A DNA stretch of 41,187 nt from Pirellulales bacterium (GCA_016934075.1 JAFGTN010000580.1:1-41187); one strand, 5' to 3'; counted from the first letter of the stretch, positions 8,311 to 18,063 are shown. Translations and numbers: made by a program. Notes: generated by a model not told the origin, from the letters alone.

Positions 8311-9771
8311 TCAATCCATTTGGACAATGGCCACCCAAATGCCTTTTCCGGGCGTTTTCAGACGCAATGATTGATTCCGCAGAGATTCTTTTTTACTTTT
8401 TCTCCACTCGCTTTTTTCGACATCGTACCATCGCACTTTCGGCTTGGTCGCTTTTCCTTCCAATTTCAAAACGACGTCTCCCCCATCCAGGAAGAGCACC
8501 GCATAGCAAGATTTATCACGCGACAAACAATAGGCCTCGTTCGGACTTCTGTCTGTCAATAAATTGGGGCGTGGAGTGCAACGAGTGATGTCAATGGCGT
8601 CGGTTACTTCCCGAGCGCTTTTTATCATCAGTAGCGCCTTGGGACTGCAGCCGATGCCGGAATCGGGGCGGTGAAAGCGGACGGCTGCGCACCCGGCGAA
8701 TATGCTTCGCCAGAATCTCTCGATGCCGTCTTTTGCTGAGCCAAAACGTCGGCTCTCGGCGCCATAGATTTTAACGTTGTTCATGGGCCGCGGGTTTTTT
8801 GCGATGCGCCGGCGTTGCTTCAGGGCGTTGTCGTAGTGGGCTTGACCGCTAAGGTGGTTGTTCTGCGAGATGTCGATGAAGGAATAGGTTTCGGGATGGT
8901 CGAAGGTGTTGCTGTGCATGGGATGATCCAATTTCCAGGGATCCCACATTTCTGTGGTTTCCACCTTCTTGCCGGCCTCGGCCGCCTTTTGTTTGATAAA
9001 CTCCGACCAATATTCGCCCCACAGCGGAGTGACACTTGTTTCGTTATCCATGCAGTAAAGAACGTGGTCGTATTTCAGACTATGCTCAAGGATTTTATCG
9101 ACGAATCGTTCTTGGTAAGGCAAAACTACCTTGAGGTTCTTTGCCTTCGGCACGGAACGGAAAAAATCGTTTCCCCTTTGCACTGGATGCGAATTGACTT
9201 GCAACGGCAGGCCCGATTCCTCACGGGTGTAGTTGATGTTGTTTTTAGGATTAAACGGGTTGATATTCCAACGCGATTGGTAATAGTCGAACGTGGCCCA
9301 AACTTCAATTTGAACAATAATTTTGCGCGTGGCCGTTTCGCGCAAAAAACGCTCGAATCTATTCCAGAACTCCGGATTCCACTCGTTCAGGTCGTAGCGG
9401 TCGCCTTTCTTTTTGAACTGCAACACATTGCCATCGTCACGCCAGCTCATCGTGCAACGAACGTAGTTTCCTCCGGCCTCGCCAAGCTTGCCGAGCTGAT
9501 CCTCCACGCCGGAAACTTGAAAGAGATTATCTTCCGACGATCCGCCAAGCAGCAGCACCGGTTTGCCTTGATAAGACCAGTAATAAGGATTGCCGGCCCA
9601 TGGTTGAATGCGGGCATCCGTTTCAGCGGCGGCAACTGGAAGGCAAAGGAGTAGAGGAAGCAATGCCATGCCGATAACGGTGGAGGACCGAATGCTCAAA
9701 ACAAATACAAACAGTCGTGTTATGTAACAACTTCCAGATTTGCTGGGTTCGGGGATGAAAGCAGTAACCAT
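8311..9771 (-). CDS. Putative secreted glycoside hydrolase, TIM-barrel/apiosidase-like (DUF4038-like)
   Basis: Signal-like N-terminus, then RIQPWAGNPYYWSYQGKPVLLLGGSSEDNLF...GGNYVRCTMSW...VLYCMDNETS. This resembles beta-glycanase-like proteins with a putative catalytic NE. Confidence 0.5.
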   Translation of the reverse strand: MVTAFIPEPSKSGSCYITRLFVFVLSIRSSTVIGMALLPLLLCLPVAAAETDARIQPWAGNPYYWSYQGKPVLLLGGSSEDNLFQVSGVEDQLGKLGEAGGNYVRCTMSWRDDGNVLQFKKKGDRYDLNEWNPEFWNRFERFLRETATRKIIVQIEVWATFDYYQSRWNINPFNPKNNINYTREESGLPLQVNSHPVQRGNDFFRSVPKAKNLKVVLPYQERFVDKILEHSLKYDHVLYCMDNETSVTPLWGEYWSEFIKQKAAEAGKKVETTEMWDPWKLDHPMHSNTFDHPETYSFIDISQNNHLSGQAHYDNALKQRRRIAKNPRPMNNVKIYGAESRRFGSAKDGIERFWRSIFAGCAAVRFHRPDSGIGCSPKALLMIKSAREVTDAIDITRCTPRPNLLTDRSPNEAYCLSRDKSCYAVLFLDGGDVVLKLEGKATKPKVRWYDVEKSEWRKSKKESLRNQSLRLKTPGKGIWVAIVQMD

Positions 9772-9982
9772 ATTTCAATTCCTTCGTGAAAAAGGTGGAT
9801 GAGGTGTACCCATTACAGTCATCCCTGACCGGTGACATGAATGACATCCTACCTTGAGTCTCACCGGTGGACAAGCATGCAACTACACTGGCATGCACGC
9901 ATTGTGGACTCATCCAGTGGTTTCTGAAGAGTCCGGAGAGGGTATGATCGAGCAACGGAGATGTGGGAGTTGTGAAAATTAT

Positions 9983-10120
9983 CTACAAGACTCGCCGTCT
10001 CCAGACCAGGAGACTTGTCAGCCCGCCAATCAGCAGACACAAAGTCCCGGATTCGGGCATAGTGGAATACACCATGTCGTCCAAGCTGTAGTGCTGTTGA
10101 TTAGTGCCCTCTCCTCCAAT
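9983..10120 (-). pseudogene. Orphan PEP-CTERM tail (C-terminal remnant)
   Basis: Reverse-strand translation ...GTNQQHYSLDDMVYSTMPESGTLCLLIGGLTSLLVWRRRVL* is a P-E-S/TM/RRR tail with a stop in frame just upstream (TAA at 10121-10123). Confidence 0.55.
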
Positions 10121-10177
10121 TTATTTGACGGAGGTGAGGGCGAGTCGGAAATGAATGCCCAAAATCCGCCGTTATAG

Positions 10178-10621
10178 CTATTTGAGTTGTGTGTCGCAGT
10201 TCGGACAGCGGCCGTCGGTTGTTCCCAGTTCGTCCAAGCGGATGTTGCAGGAAGGACAGTTCAAGTCGATCGGGAATATTCTTTTTGAGCAGGCCGCGAC
10301 GCCCGCGAGAATTCCGGATACGACGGTGAGGAAACCTATCAAAAAGAAGGCGACGACGTCTCCTAAATAGATTAGTCTGATCCACATGATCGCTGTAAGC
10401 AGGCTGACGAATCCGGCGACAAACGCCATGACCATGAAGATCGCATAGTTTCTTGCATGGACGCGGTGACGCGCGGCGAATTCCTGTACCATGTCCTGGC
10501 TGAAATAATTTGCTGTTTCGGCGTGTTCCGTCCAATGGCAATCCGGACAGGGACCGCCTTTGGGAATCGTCACGCCGCATCGCGGACAGTCCATTAGAAA
10601 CGATGTAGTTGTAGTGGTCAT
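10178..10621 (-). CDS. Membrane protein with N- and C-terminal zinc ribbons
   Basis: CPRCGVTIPKGGPCPDCHW at the N-terminus, two or more hydrophobic helices, and CPSCNIRLDELGTTDGRCPNCDTQLK at the C-terminus. Confidence 0.6.
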   Translation of the reverse strand: MTTTTTSFLMDCPRCGVTIPKGGPCPDCHWTEHAETANYFSQDMVQEFAARHRVHARNYAIFMVMAFVAGFVSLLTAIMWIRLIYLGDVVAFFLIGFLTVVSGILAGVAACSKRIFPIDLNCPSCNIRLDELGTTDGRCPNCDTQLK

Positions 10622-10828
10622 GTTAGCCCTCGATTATAAGAGAAGAATGGAACCGCTTTGTGAAAGGATAGCATGGAACGTGGATTGGGTGAGGCCGGTT
10701 CGGGTTGGCCGGGAACCTCGATTCGAGGCACTCTGATTGACCGGCCGATTAACGTGCATAGATGTTATTATCCCAACGGGTATGTTGATTTTTCGAGACA
10801 TCGGCGGCTTGAGGAAGTTGTGCTGAAG

Positions 10829-11028
10829 TGGACTTTTGCAAAATTGCGAGTCAAGGGCACTTAGATATAAATTGGCGGCGCAGCCGGCAAATTATATCTA
10901 AGCGCCGCAAAGATGTTAACTTGTGATCTGTCAACGAATTAGTGTCGATTTAGACAATGTAAAATAACCTTCGCTTCGCAAAGCTTTCTTTTACATGTGC
11001 CCTTGACTCGCAATTTTGCAATAGTCCA
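10829..11028 (+). mobile_element. MITE-like non-autonomous element, copy 1
   Basis: About 31-bp terminal inverted repeats (TGGACTTTTGCAAAATTGCGAGTCAAGGGCAC ... GTGCCCTTGACTCGCAATTTTGCAATAGTCCA), no ORF, internal hairpins. A second copy in opposite orientation is at 39019-39219. No clear target-site duplication at this copy. Confidence 0.75.
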
Positions 11029-11184
11029 GACTTAACCAAGGTCAGTTGAGCGCTGCCATCACAGACGATCATATCCATTTTTCCGGCACTATATCGAGTT
11101 GAGCAGATCACGTATTTCATGTCCGGATAAGCTAGGATTCATGTATAGGGGCTGAGGTAACAAGCCGGGATATTGTCGTAAAAA

Positions 11185-11213
11185 CACTGCTGGACAAGCC
11201 AGCAGTGGCACCC
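11185..11213. repeat. 29-bp palindromic intergenic repeat, second locus
   Basis: CACTGCTGGACAAGCCAGCAGTGGCACCC, identical to 7639-7667. Confidence 0.85.
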
Positions 11214-11250
11214 CATGCGAAACCGAGATATTCGGCGAGGAGATTTTCCA

Positions 11251-11679
11251 ATGATTAAGCTACCAATACGAGTCGGTGACGATCTGCGCCAGCGCGTGCA
11301 AAAATCTTACGCCGAGGCGATTCGCCAGGTAGGTAAGGATGAAGAGCTTTATGTTCGGGGCAAGTTGCCGAAGATACTTGCCGGCTTGACCGGGGAAGCG
11401 GGCGATTGGCGAATGGATGTTGCCCTCACGGCGAGCGCGGTTTACGAAGCGTACGAAAACCCGGATGGCAAGGGCACGACAAACGGCAGTTTACGGCCTG
11501 TGCTGCTTGCCGCTCTTTTCTATCTCTGCAACCCGTATGACATAATCCCGGACCGGGTTCCCAGCACGGGCTTCGTGGACGATGCAATTGTTCTGAACGA
11601 CTGCCTGCAGCGGATCGAGCAGCAGGATCCGGAGCTGTCTAGAAATGTTCTCGCATGCATAAGCAGTTTACGCAGGTGA
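11251..11679 (+). CDS. YkvA/DUF1232-like protein
   Basis: RPVLLAALFYLCNPYDIIPDRVPSTGFVDDAIVLNDCL matches the DUF1232 signature (YxxxPxDxIPD...GxxDD). Start at the ATG at 11251, preceded by GAGGAGA. Confidence 0.65.
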   Translation: MIKLPIRVGDDLRQRVQKSYAEAIRQVGKDEELYVRGKLPKILAGLTGEAGDWRMDVALTASAVYEAYENPDGKGTTNGSLRPVLLAALFYLCNPYDIIPDRVPSTGFVDDAIVLNDCLQRIEQQDPELSRNVLACISSLRR

Positions 11680-11697
11680 ATCGATCCTGATGTGAAC

Positions 11698-12981
11698 CTA
11701 CTTGTTACGCACCCAACGGCATAGCTCACGAAGGCTGGCCGGCTTTCCGTACATGAGAATCCCGGTGCGGAAGATCTTTGCCGACGCCCACATGACCACG
11801 GGCACCGACGCGGCCAAGAGGGCAATCGACGCGAATATCTGTAACGGCGCAATATCGGGCCGGGCTGCCAGACGCAAGATCATCACCATGGGCGTCAGCG
11901 GCGGAATGAACGAACACACAACGGACCAAAAGCCGTTCGGATTCTGGGAAAAATACATCCAGCCTACCATCGGCATCACGATGATCAGCATGACGGGTGT
12001 CATAAAGCTCTGGGCTTCCTTCAGCGTGTTGCATGCCGCGCCGATGGCCGCGAAGATGGAAGAGAATAGGAGGAATCCCAGGATGAAATAGACCAGGAAA
12101 TATCCGACATTGGTGCAGTTGACCAAATCCGCCATGCCGTAATATGCCGCCGCCGCGTATGCCGCGAGTCCCCAGATAAATACGGTGGAAAGGCTGACGG
12201 CCACAAGGCCTAGAATCTTGCCCGCCATGAATTGCATCGGGCTGACCGACGAAAGAATGACTTCCATGACCCGCGAGTTCTTCTCTTCGATCACACTTGT
12301 GAGCAAATGCTGATTGGCGCCGATCATGCCCGCAAACATCATGAACAGGAAGAAGAACGGGACCATCATTCTAGCCGGGAACGCGTCCTGCTTCTTGGTC
12401 TGCTGGGCGGTGACCTCCATTTGATCGACGGGCACGTACTTGCGAATATCCTTGATGACCTGCGGCGAGAGTCCGCGATGGATGCAGCGCCTGTTGACCA
12501 CGGCGTTGTTGAGCAGGTTTCGGACTGTCTGGAACACCTTCCCATCGGCCAGACTGTCGCCACGCGCATAGTATTGAGATCGCCCCCCGTCGTGTAATGC
12601 GTTACCCTCCAGCACGTCTTTGGGGATAACGAGATAGCCGGCGAGTTGACGGCTCCGCACACGTTCTTTCATTTGATTCGTCTGGGCTTCCAGACCGTTC
12701 TCGCCGGGTTGAACCAGTTCGAGAAAAATCTGGCGGTCCGCGTGCGACTCGTTGTGTTGCTGAAACAGCGGTTCGAGCTCCGCGGCAAGCTCTCCCGAGA
12801 GATCCGCCACGGCTACCGTTTTGGTGGGCTGCGGCCCCGACACCATCTGCCTCTGCAGACGCTGCGAGAAGAATATAAAAACGCCGATGATGACGGGCAC
12901 CAAGAACACCCCGAACAGGAATGCCTTGGTCTTGACCATCTCGATGAACTCTCGACGGGCAACGATAAAAATCTTACGCAT
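11698..12981 (-). CDS. ABC-2 type transporter permease (NatB-like)
   Basis: MRKIFIVARREFIEMVKTKAFLFGVFLVPVIIGVFIFF plus EEKNSRVMEVILSSVSPMQFMAGKILG and multiple TM segments. Confidence 0.85.
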   Translation of the reverse strand: MRKIFIVARREFIEMVKTKAFLFGVFLVPVIIGVFIFFSQRLQRQMVSGPQPTKTVAVADLSGELAAELEPLFQQHNESHADRQIFLELVQPGENGLEAQTNQMKERVRSRQLAGYLVIPKDVLEGNALHDGGRSQYYARGDSLADGKVFQTVRNLLNNAVVNRRCIHRGLSPQVIKDIRKYVPVDQMEVTAQQTKKQDAFPARMMVPFFFLFMMFAGMIGANQHLLTSVIEEKNSRVMEVILSSVSPMQFMAGKILGLVAVSLSTVFIWGLAAYAAAAYYGMADLVNCTNVGYFLVYFILGFLLFSSIFAAIGAACNTLKEAQSFMTPVMLIIVMPMVGWMYFSQNPNGFWSVVCSFIPPLTPMVMILRLAARPDIAPLQIFASIALLAASVPVVMWASAKIFRTGILMYGKPASLRELCRWVRNK

Positions 12982-13879
12982 CGTGTCCCCTCACCAGGTC
13001 AACAAAAATCTCGTGCAGCGACGGAACCTTCTCCTCGAAAGAGCGTACGCGGACCTTCTCCACCAGACCGCGCAGAAGATCCTGCGGATCGCCGTCCTCG
13101 GTCAGTGTGATTTCAAGCTTTCGGCCGTCGTGCTCCATGCCGCGGACCATGGGCAACGCCGTGACGAAATCGGTTTCGCCTTCCAGTTCCGCCATGATCG
13201 AGCTGCGCGGATACGTGGAGCGGATCTCGTCGAGGGTGCCGTCGATGATTTTCTTTCCCTTGTCGATCAAGAGGATGAAATCACAGAGTTTTTCGGCCTG
13301 CTCCATCATATGGGTGGAGAAAATGACCGTCTTGCCGGCCTCCCGCATACGGAGCATGATGTCCCGCATAAGCTCGAGGTTAACGGGATCCAAGCCCGAG
13401 AACGGCTCGTCGAGAATCAGCAGGTCGGGGTCGCTGATGGCGGTGACGACGAACTGTAACTTCTGCTGCATGCCGCGCGAGAGATCCTCGACCCGTTGGT
13501 CCGCCGACGCAGCCAGGCCGACGTCGTCGAGCCAACGGGCAATCTCGGGTACCAGGTCGCGCCGCTTCATTCCCTTAAGCGTGCCGAAGTAGGAGAGGAC
13601 GGCGCGCACTTTCATCTTCCGGTAGAGTCCCCTCTCCTCGGGCATATAGCCGATTCTTTCGGAAACTCCTTCTTTTGAACAGTGCCCAAGGACTTCAATC
13701 CGACCGCTGTCGGGCGAGATGATGTTCATCACCATCCGCAATGTGGTCGTCTTGCCGGCGCCATTAGGTCCGAGGAATCCATAGATCGACCCGGCGGGAA
13801 TCCGGGCACTGAGCCCATCCACTGCCCGAACCGAGCCAAACTCCTTCGTCACGTCGTCGAGTGAGAGCGTATCCATCAT
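12974..13879 (-). CDS. ABC transporter ATP-binding protein (NatA-like)
   Basis: Walker A GPNGAGKTT, signature LSRGMQQKLQF, Walker B LLILDEP. Overlaps the permease gene. Confidence 0.93.
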   Translation of the reverse strand: MMDTLSLDDVTKEFGSVRAVDGLSARIPAGSIYGFLGPNGAGKTTTLRMVMNIISPDSGRIEVLGHCSKEGVSERIGYMPEERGLYRKMKVRAVLSYFGTLKGMKRRDLVPEIARWLDDVGLAASADQRVEDLSRGMQQKLQFVVTAISDPDLLILDEPFSGLDPVNLELMRDIMLRMREAGKTVIFSTHMMEQAEKLCDFILLIDKGKKIIDGTLDEIRSTYPRSSIMAELEGETDFVTALPMVRGMEHDGRKLEITLTEDGDPQDLLRGLVEKVRVRSFEEKVPSLHEIFVDLVRGHDA

Positions 13880-13956
13880 ACACCTTGCGGGCCATCAGTT
13901 TATTCGGCAGCGCGCCGCCGATGTTCCATTCGCCGGCCGGAGGCGATTATTTGGTA

Positions 13957-14005
13957 TTGTGGTGCAGGCATCCTGCCTGCACGAGGCAGGATGCCTGCAC
14001 CACAA
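13957..14005. repeat. Perfect 22-bp inverted repeat with 5-nt loop
   Basis: TTGTGGTGCAGGCATCCTGCCT-GCACG-AGGCAGGATGCCTGCACCACAA. Confidence 0.9.
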
Positions 14006-14352
14006 ACCATCAATCGTCCTTGAATGATTTTTTTTGCGTGCACCCGCAGACTGCCGACATACAGCCTAATGTGCACTTGCGGTCTTATCATAAGTTGAAT
14101 CATAGCGGTTGTTGATTGGTTTGTCACGCCCCACCGTGCAATTTTTTATTCCGATAATCGATTGATCATGCGCACCATCGCATGTTTGCCTTTCGGCGTC
14201 CGGAAGTGACGGTCCCGACGTCAAATCGGGCGGTGACTGTTCGGCTTTCGAGCCCTTGAAAATCGAACTCGCGTGCGTTACACTCTGCCGGCCCGGCGGT
14301 CACTACTACGAGCGAACGATTCACACCGGTCTCGTTTATATCAAGTTCTTCA

Positions 14353-15723
14353 ATGATGGAAGCTGAAATGCAACTGGAAGAAACGATTGCCAGACGGGTT
14401 GTCGCCCTGCATCGCGAGATGCTCGACGGCGAGATGCGGCATATCCTGAAGCGAAACATCATGGACTCCTTCGCGTCCATCTGTGGCTCGCTGCACGACC
14501 GGGAAATGTTGTTGAATTTCGACCGCTTGGTTTCCGGCGTGGCTTCCGGGGCGGATCTGGACGTTTGGGGCATACAAAAGCGTGGAAGCTTTGCGGATGC
14601 GTTGTTCGTGAATTCCATCATGGCCCGTAGAAGCGATTTGCTCAGCACCTATCTCTCTCCGAACAACATGGGCGGCGTGCATCCTTCGGATAACGTCGCG
14701 CTTGCGCTGGTACTTGCCGATTGGCAAGCGATGAACGGTTCGCAACTGCTCGAGTGCGTTCACACCATGTTCTATCTTTCGGCGGCCTTTGGCACCTACT
14801 ACAATCCGGAGCCCGCAAACTACGATCACGATGCGGCCGCCACGTTTATCGCGGCTCTGGCAATCGGGTGCGTCTTGGGTTGTTCCGAGGAACAGCTCGT
14901 CAGCGTTCAGCGCATCGCGGGTATGTTCGGGCTCGATATCAACCAGGCCGCCGTTGGGCAGATGACTGACTGGAAGCACTGCACCTACGCTTCCTGCGCG
15001 CTTCGGGGGTTGCAGGCGGCCAGACTGGCACTGGCCGGTTTTCAGGCACCGCCGGAGATTTACGAAGGCAATGCCGGAGTCAATCGTTTTTTACCCCACG
15101 TCGAGTCGTTCTTCGAGCCGCCACCCAATTTGGGACGAATCATCTTCAAACGCTGGCCCGCCCTGGTCTTCTGTCAGACGCCCATCGATATTTCGCTTGA
15201 CCTCTCCCCCAAGATTCCAGACGCAAAGACAATCGAATCGGTAACCGTGAAGACCTATGAAGTGGCACACCGCAACGGCGCGCTTCTCGGCGCTTGGAAA
15301 CCGACCAGCCGTGCCGGACGCACCCACTCGATTCCCTATTGCGTGGCCACGGCTCTGCTCAAACGCGTGAGTTACGAAGACTTCGACGAACCGCGCGCCG
15401 AGGATCCCGATCTGGTTGAACTGATCAATCGCATTCGTGTCGTGAACGATCCGGAACTCACTAAAGCATATCCGGCGAAAAGCCGATGCGTTATCGAACT
15501 CACGTTGAAGGATGGAACAAGTATCCGGGCTGACAGAGACTATCCCAAAGGCGACCCGGGCGATCCACTCTCCGACCGTGAAATAGAAGAAAAGCTCGAA
15601 ACATATTTCTTCTTTGCCGCCAACGACTCGGAGAAGAGCGAAATCATCGAGAAACTGTGGAAACTGGAAGAACAATCAAATCTAAAATGGTTGATTTCGC
15701 CGCTCAAGCGCAGATTGATCTGA
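14353..15723 (+). CDS. MmgE/PrpD family protein
   Basis: NNMGGVHPSDNVALALVLAD, GCVLGCSEEQLVSVQRIAGMFGLDINQAAVGQMTDWKHCTYASCALRGLQAARLALAGF, typical of MmgE/PrpD. Confidence 0.75.
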   Translation: MMEAEMQLEETIARRVVALHREMLDGEMRHILKRNIMDSFASICGSLHDREMLLNFDRLVSGVASGADLDVWGIQKRGSFADALFVNSIMARRSDLLSTYLSPNNMGGVHPSDNVALALVLADWQAMNGSQLLECVHTMFYLSAAFGTYYNPEPANYDHDAAATFIAALAIGCVLGCSEEQLVSVQRIAGMFGLDINQAAVGQMTDWKHCTYASCALRGLQAARLALAGFQAPPEIYEGNAGVNRFLPHVESFFEPPPNLGRIIFKRWPALVFCQTPIDISLDLSPKIPDAKTIESVTVKTYEVAHRNGALLGAWKPTSRAGRTHSIPYCVATALLKRVSYEDFDEPRAEDPDLVELINRIRVVNDPELTKAYPAKSRCVIELTLKDGTSIRADRDYPKGDPGDPLSDREIEEKLETYFFFAANDSEKSEIIEKLWKLEEQSNLKWLISPLKRRLI

Positions 15724-15753
15724 AGGTAGAATACCAAACGCAAGGAGCTATCC

Positions 15754-16152
15754 ATGATAATGACACAACAGATGTTCGAAGAGTACGAAGACGGCTTCAG
15801 CAATTCGCCCGACAAGAACGATTTCTTTGATCGCTGGTATCACCCCGACGCCGAATTTGTCCATCCCATTAAGGGCACATTCAAGGGCAAAGAACAGATC
15901 GTCGGTTTCTGGAATTGCGGCAAGAATTCAGGACATGCCGGCATACATGAAACTATCCACTTGAATAATCTCTTGAGCGTCGAAGGTAAAATGGCAGCGG
16001 AGCTCGATATCGAGTGGACGTGTTTCGAGGACACGGTTTATCTGGGACCAAGGAACAAAGGCGACGTATTCCATGGCAAATGCGCGGCTTTTTACACATT
16101 CATAGGCGATAGAATCTCGAGGGTGCAGATTTATCTGAATTGCGTTCAGTAA
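15754..16152 (+). CDS. SnoaL/NTF2-like fold protein
   Basis: DRWYHPDAEFVHPIKGTFKGKEQIVGFW...ISRVQIYLN has the spacing of SnoaL/ketosteroid isomerase-like proteins. Confidence 0.6.
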   Translation: MIMTQQMFEEYEDGFSNSPDKNDFFDRWYHPDAEFVHPIKGTFKGKEQIVGFWNCGKNSGHAGIHETIHLNNLLSVEGKMAAELDIEWTCFEDTVYLGPRNKGDVFHGKCAAFYTFIGDRISRVQIYLNCVQ

Positions 16153-16293
16153 TTGCTTTTTTCCGCCCGAAATGCTGTGTTGTGGTGTATGTTTTATATG
16201 CGTTGATGTCACCAGGTCAAATTGTTATTCGGGCCACAGAATCGGTGTTACAATCAAAATCCATACTATTTGCGGGCGAAAGCGGAGGAAAAA

Positions 16294-17583
16294 GTGGCCA
16301 AGCGTATACTGTTTGATCCAAGCGAGTACCGCGAACTTTGTGCCGAGGAACAGGCCCTTCTGCAACTAGCCTACCAGAAGGCACTGGATGCCTTGCGGCG
16401 GAATATTACGCCCAAGGGCTTTACGGCTTGCTCTTTGGCCGACAATACGGTTTACGGCACGGACGTTAATTACCGGGCGGTTTGGGCTCGAGATGGAGCA
16501 AAAACGCTTATCTGGAGTTTGGATCTGGAAGACGAAGATGTGCGGGAATGCCAAATCGCCACCATTCGTACGATACTCGACCACCAATCACCGACAGGGC
16601 AAATACCCGGGCATGTGAGAATCGATGACGGAGTGCCCGAATACGGCGGCGTGGGTGGAATCACGTCTATCGACAGCGGCTTGTGGATCATCATCGCCAT
16701 GTGGCGATACGCGAATATGACGGGGGACTGGTCGCTGGTTGAGGAATATGCTCCCCGTTTACAGAGGGCCATGGACTGGTTGGGGGCTCACGACTCCAAT
16801 GATTGCGGCATGCTGGAGATTCCCGAAGCCGGGGACTGGACCGACCTTTTTGCGCGGAGCTACCACATTCTGTACGACGAAGTGTTGTGGCAGCGTTGCC
16901 TGATTGCATACAGCGATATTCTCAGGCACATGGGTGACGAAAATAAAGCCAACGATTACAAGACATGGTCGGAGCACGTCAAAAAAGTAATCCTGCGCAA
17001 CTTCTGGCCGTCCACGGCTCCCGAAGCAACCGAAGGTATTCCCAGTTTCAGCGATGTGCAATTCGCCTTGGGTGACACACGTTATCTGGTGGCACAGATC
17101 TCGCCTTTCAACTTCAGTTGGCGTTGCGATGTGTACGGCAATTTGCTGGCCTATATTATGAATCTTGTGGACAGGGAGCGGGCCATGATGACGTTCCGCT
17201 TCATGTGGGGTGTGGGCGTCAACGAACCGTGGCCGGTCAAGAACCACTATCCGCCCGTCCGCGCCGGCGACAAGGAATGGCGCGAGTATTTCACGGTCAA
17301 CCTTTTGAATTTACCGCACCACTATCACAACGGCGGTATCTGGCCGTTTATCGGCGGGCTGTGGGTGCGATACATCCACAAGTTGGGCATGAAGGACCTT
17401 GCCCGGCGGGAACTGCTGAAGTTGGCCAAAGTTTGTTCTTTGGGTGTGTCGAACGAGTGGGAGTTCAACGAGTGGCATCACGGTGAAACGGGCCGGCCGA
17501 TGGGTAAGGCATATCAGGCATGGTCGGCGGCCAGTTTTCTGAAGGCTTGCCACTACCTTCACATGGATCCCGAGTCGATTTAG
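16294..17583 (+). CDS. (alpha/alpha)6-barrel glucosidase-like protein (amylo-alpha-1,6-glucosidase / neutral-invertase-like)
   Basis: GTG at 16294 preceded by GGAGGA. Motifs YRAVWARDGAKTLIWSLDL...SPTGQIPGHV...WNEFNEWHHGETGRPMG-type region (NEWEFNEWHHGETGRPMGKAYQAWSAASFL). Confidence 0.6.
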   Translation: MAKRILFDPSEYRELCAEEQALLQLAYQKALDALRRNITPKGFTACSLADNTVYGTDVNYRAVWARDGAKTLIWSLDLEDEDVRECQIATIRTILDHQSPTGQIPGHVRIDDGVPEYGGVGGITSIDSGLWIIIAMWRYANMTGDWSLVEEYAPRLQRAMDWLGAHDSNDCGMLEIPEAGDWTDLFARSYHILYDEVLWQRCLIAYSDILRHMGDENKANDYKTWSEHVKKVILRNFWPSTAPEATEGIPSFSDVQFALGDTRYLVAQISPFNFSWRCDVYGNLLAYIMNLVDRERAMMTFRFMWGVGVNEPWPVKNHYPPVRAGDKEWREYFTVNLLNLPHHYHNGGIWPFIGGLWVRYIHKLGMKDLARRELLKLAKVCSLGVSNEWEFNEWHHGETGRPMGKAYQAWSAASFLKACHYLHMDPESI

Positions 17584-17714
17584 TCAGACATTCCTTGATA
17601 CCGGCATAGCCAATGATCCTTGTGCAACCGCAAATGCGCCTGTGCCAGGCGGATTTGCTGGATTTTCGACCGCGGGAAAGTTCCTTGGCAATGCAGACCT
17701 CAATAAAACGCGTA

Positions 17715-18020
17715 TTACTTCCACTCAGCCGAATCGACTATATTTTGTACATCTTCGGCGTTATGGAAACTGAGATCATAGACACACCAGCCTTCCTCAT
17801 TGCAATCGAGCTTGTCCAGGATTTGAAGAACATCGCTGTGGGTTTGCTTATTGAAATGAAGAAAGCGGTATCTTTCCTGCTCGGCAACGACTCCCCATCC
17901 ATTGCGCTGCAAGGAGGCGATAATCTTGTTTTTTTTCTTATCTTCTATCCTGTCTTCAGGTACCGAGATGCAGGATAGAGTTGTGTGGCGGTCTATTTTC
18001 TGTTTTTTTGCCTTGCTCAT
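17715..18020 (-). CDS. Hypothetical protein
   Basis: MSKAKKQKIDRHTTLSCISVPEDRIEDKKKNKIIASLQRNGWGVVAEQERYRFLHFNKQTHSDVLQILDKLDCNEEGWCVYDLSF... has protein-like composition and no overlapping competitor. Confidence 0.45.
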   Translation of the reverse strand: MSKAKKQKIDRHTTLSCISVPEDRIEDKKKNKIIASLQRNGWGVVAEQERYRFLHFNKQTHSDVLQILDKLDCNEEGWCVYDLSFHNAEDVQNIVDSAEWK

Positions 18021-18063
18021 GATAAGATCACTTTTTTGCAATTAAGGTCCGGGTGAATAAGGG

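Noticed and set aside
8815-9654. Plus-strand 279-aa ORF
   Set aside because: Antisense to the secreted glycoside hydrolase-like gene; no recognisable motif.
10673-10864. Plus-strand 63-aa ORF
   Set aside because: Its end runs into the MITE TIR; no RBS or family resemblance.
10820-11037. Target-site duplication at MITE copy 1
   Set aside because: Flanks GTGCTGAAG and GACTTAACC do not match; the duplication is seen only at copy 2.
14166-14979. Minus-strand ORFs overlapping MmgE/PrpD start
   Set aside because: Antisense to a gene with strong family motifs.
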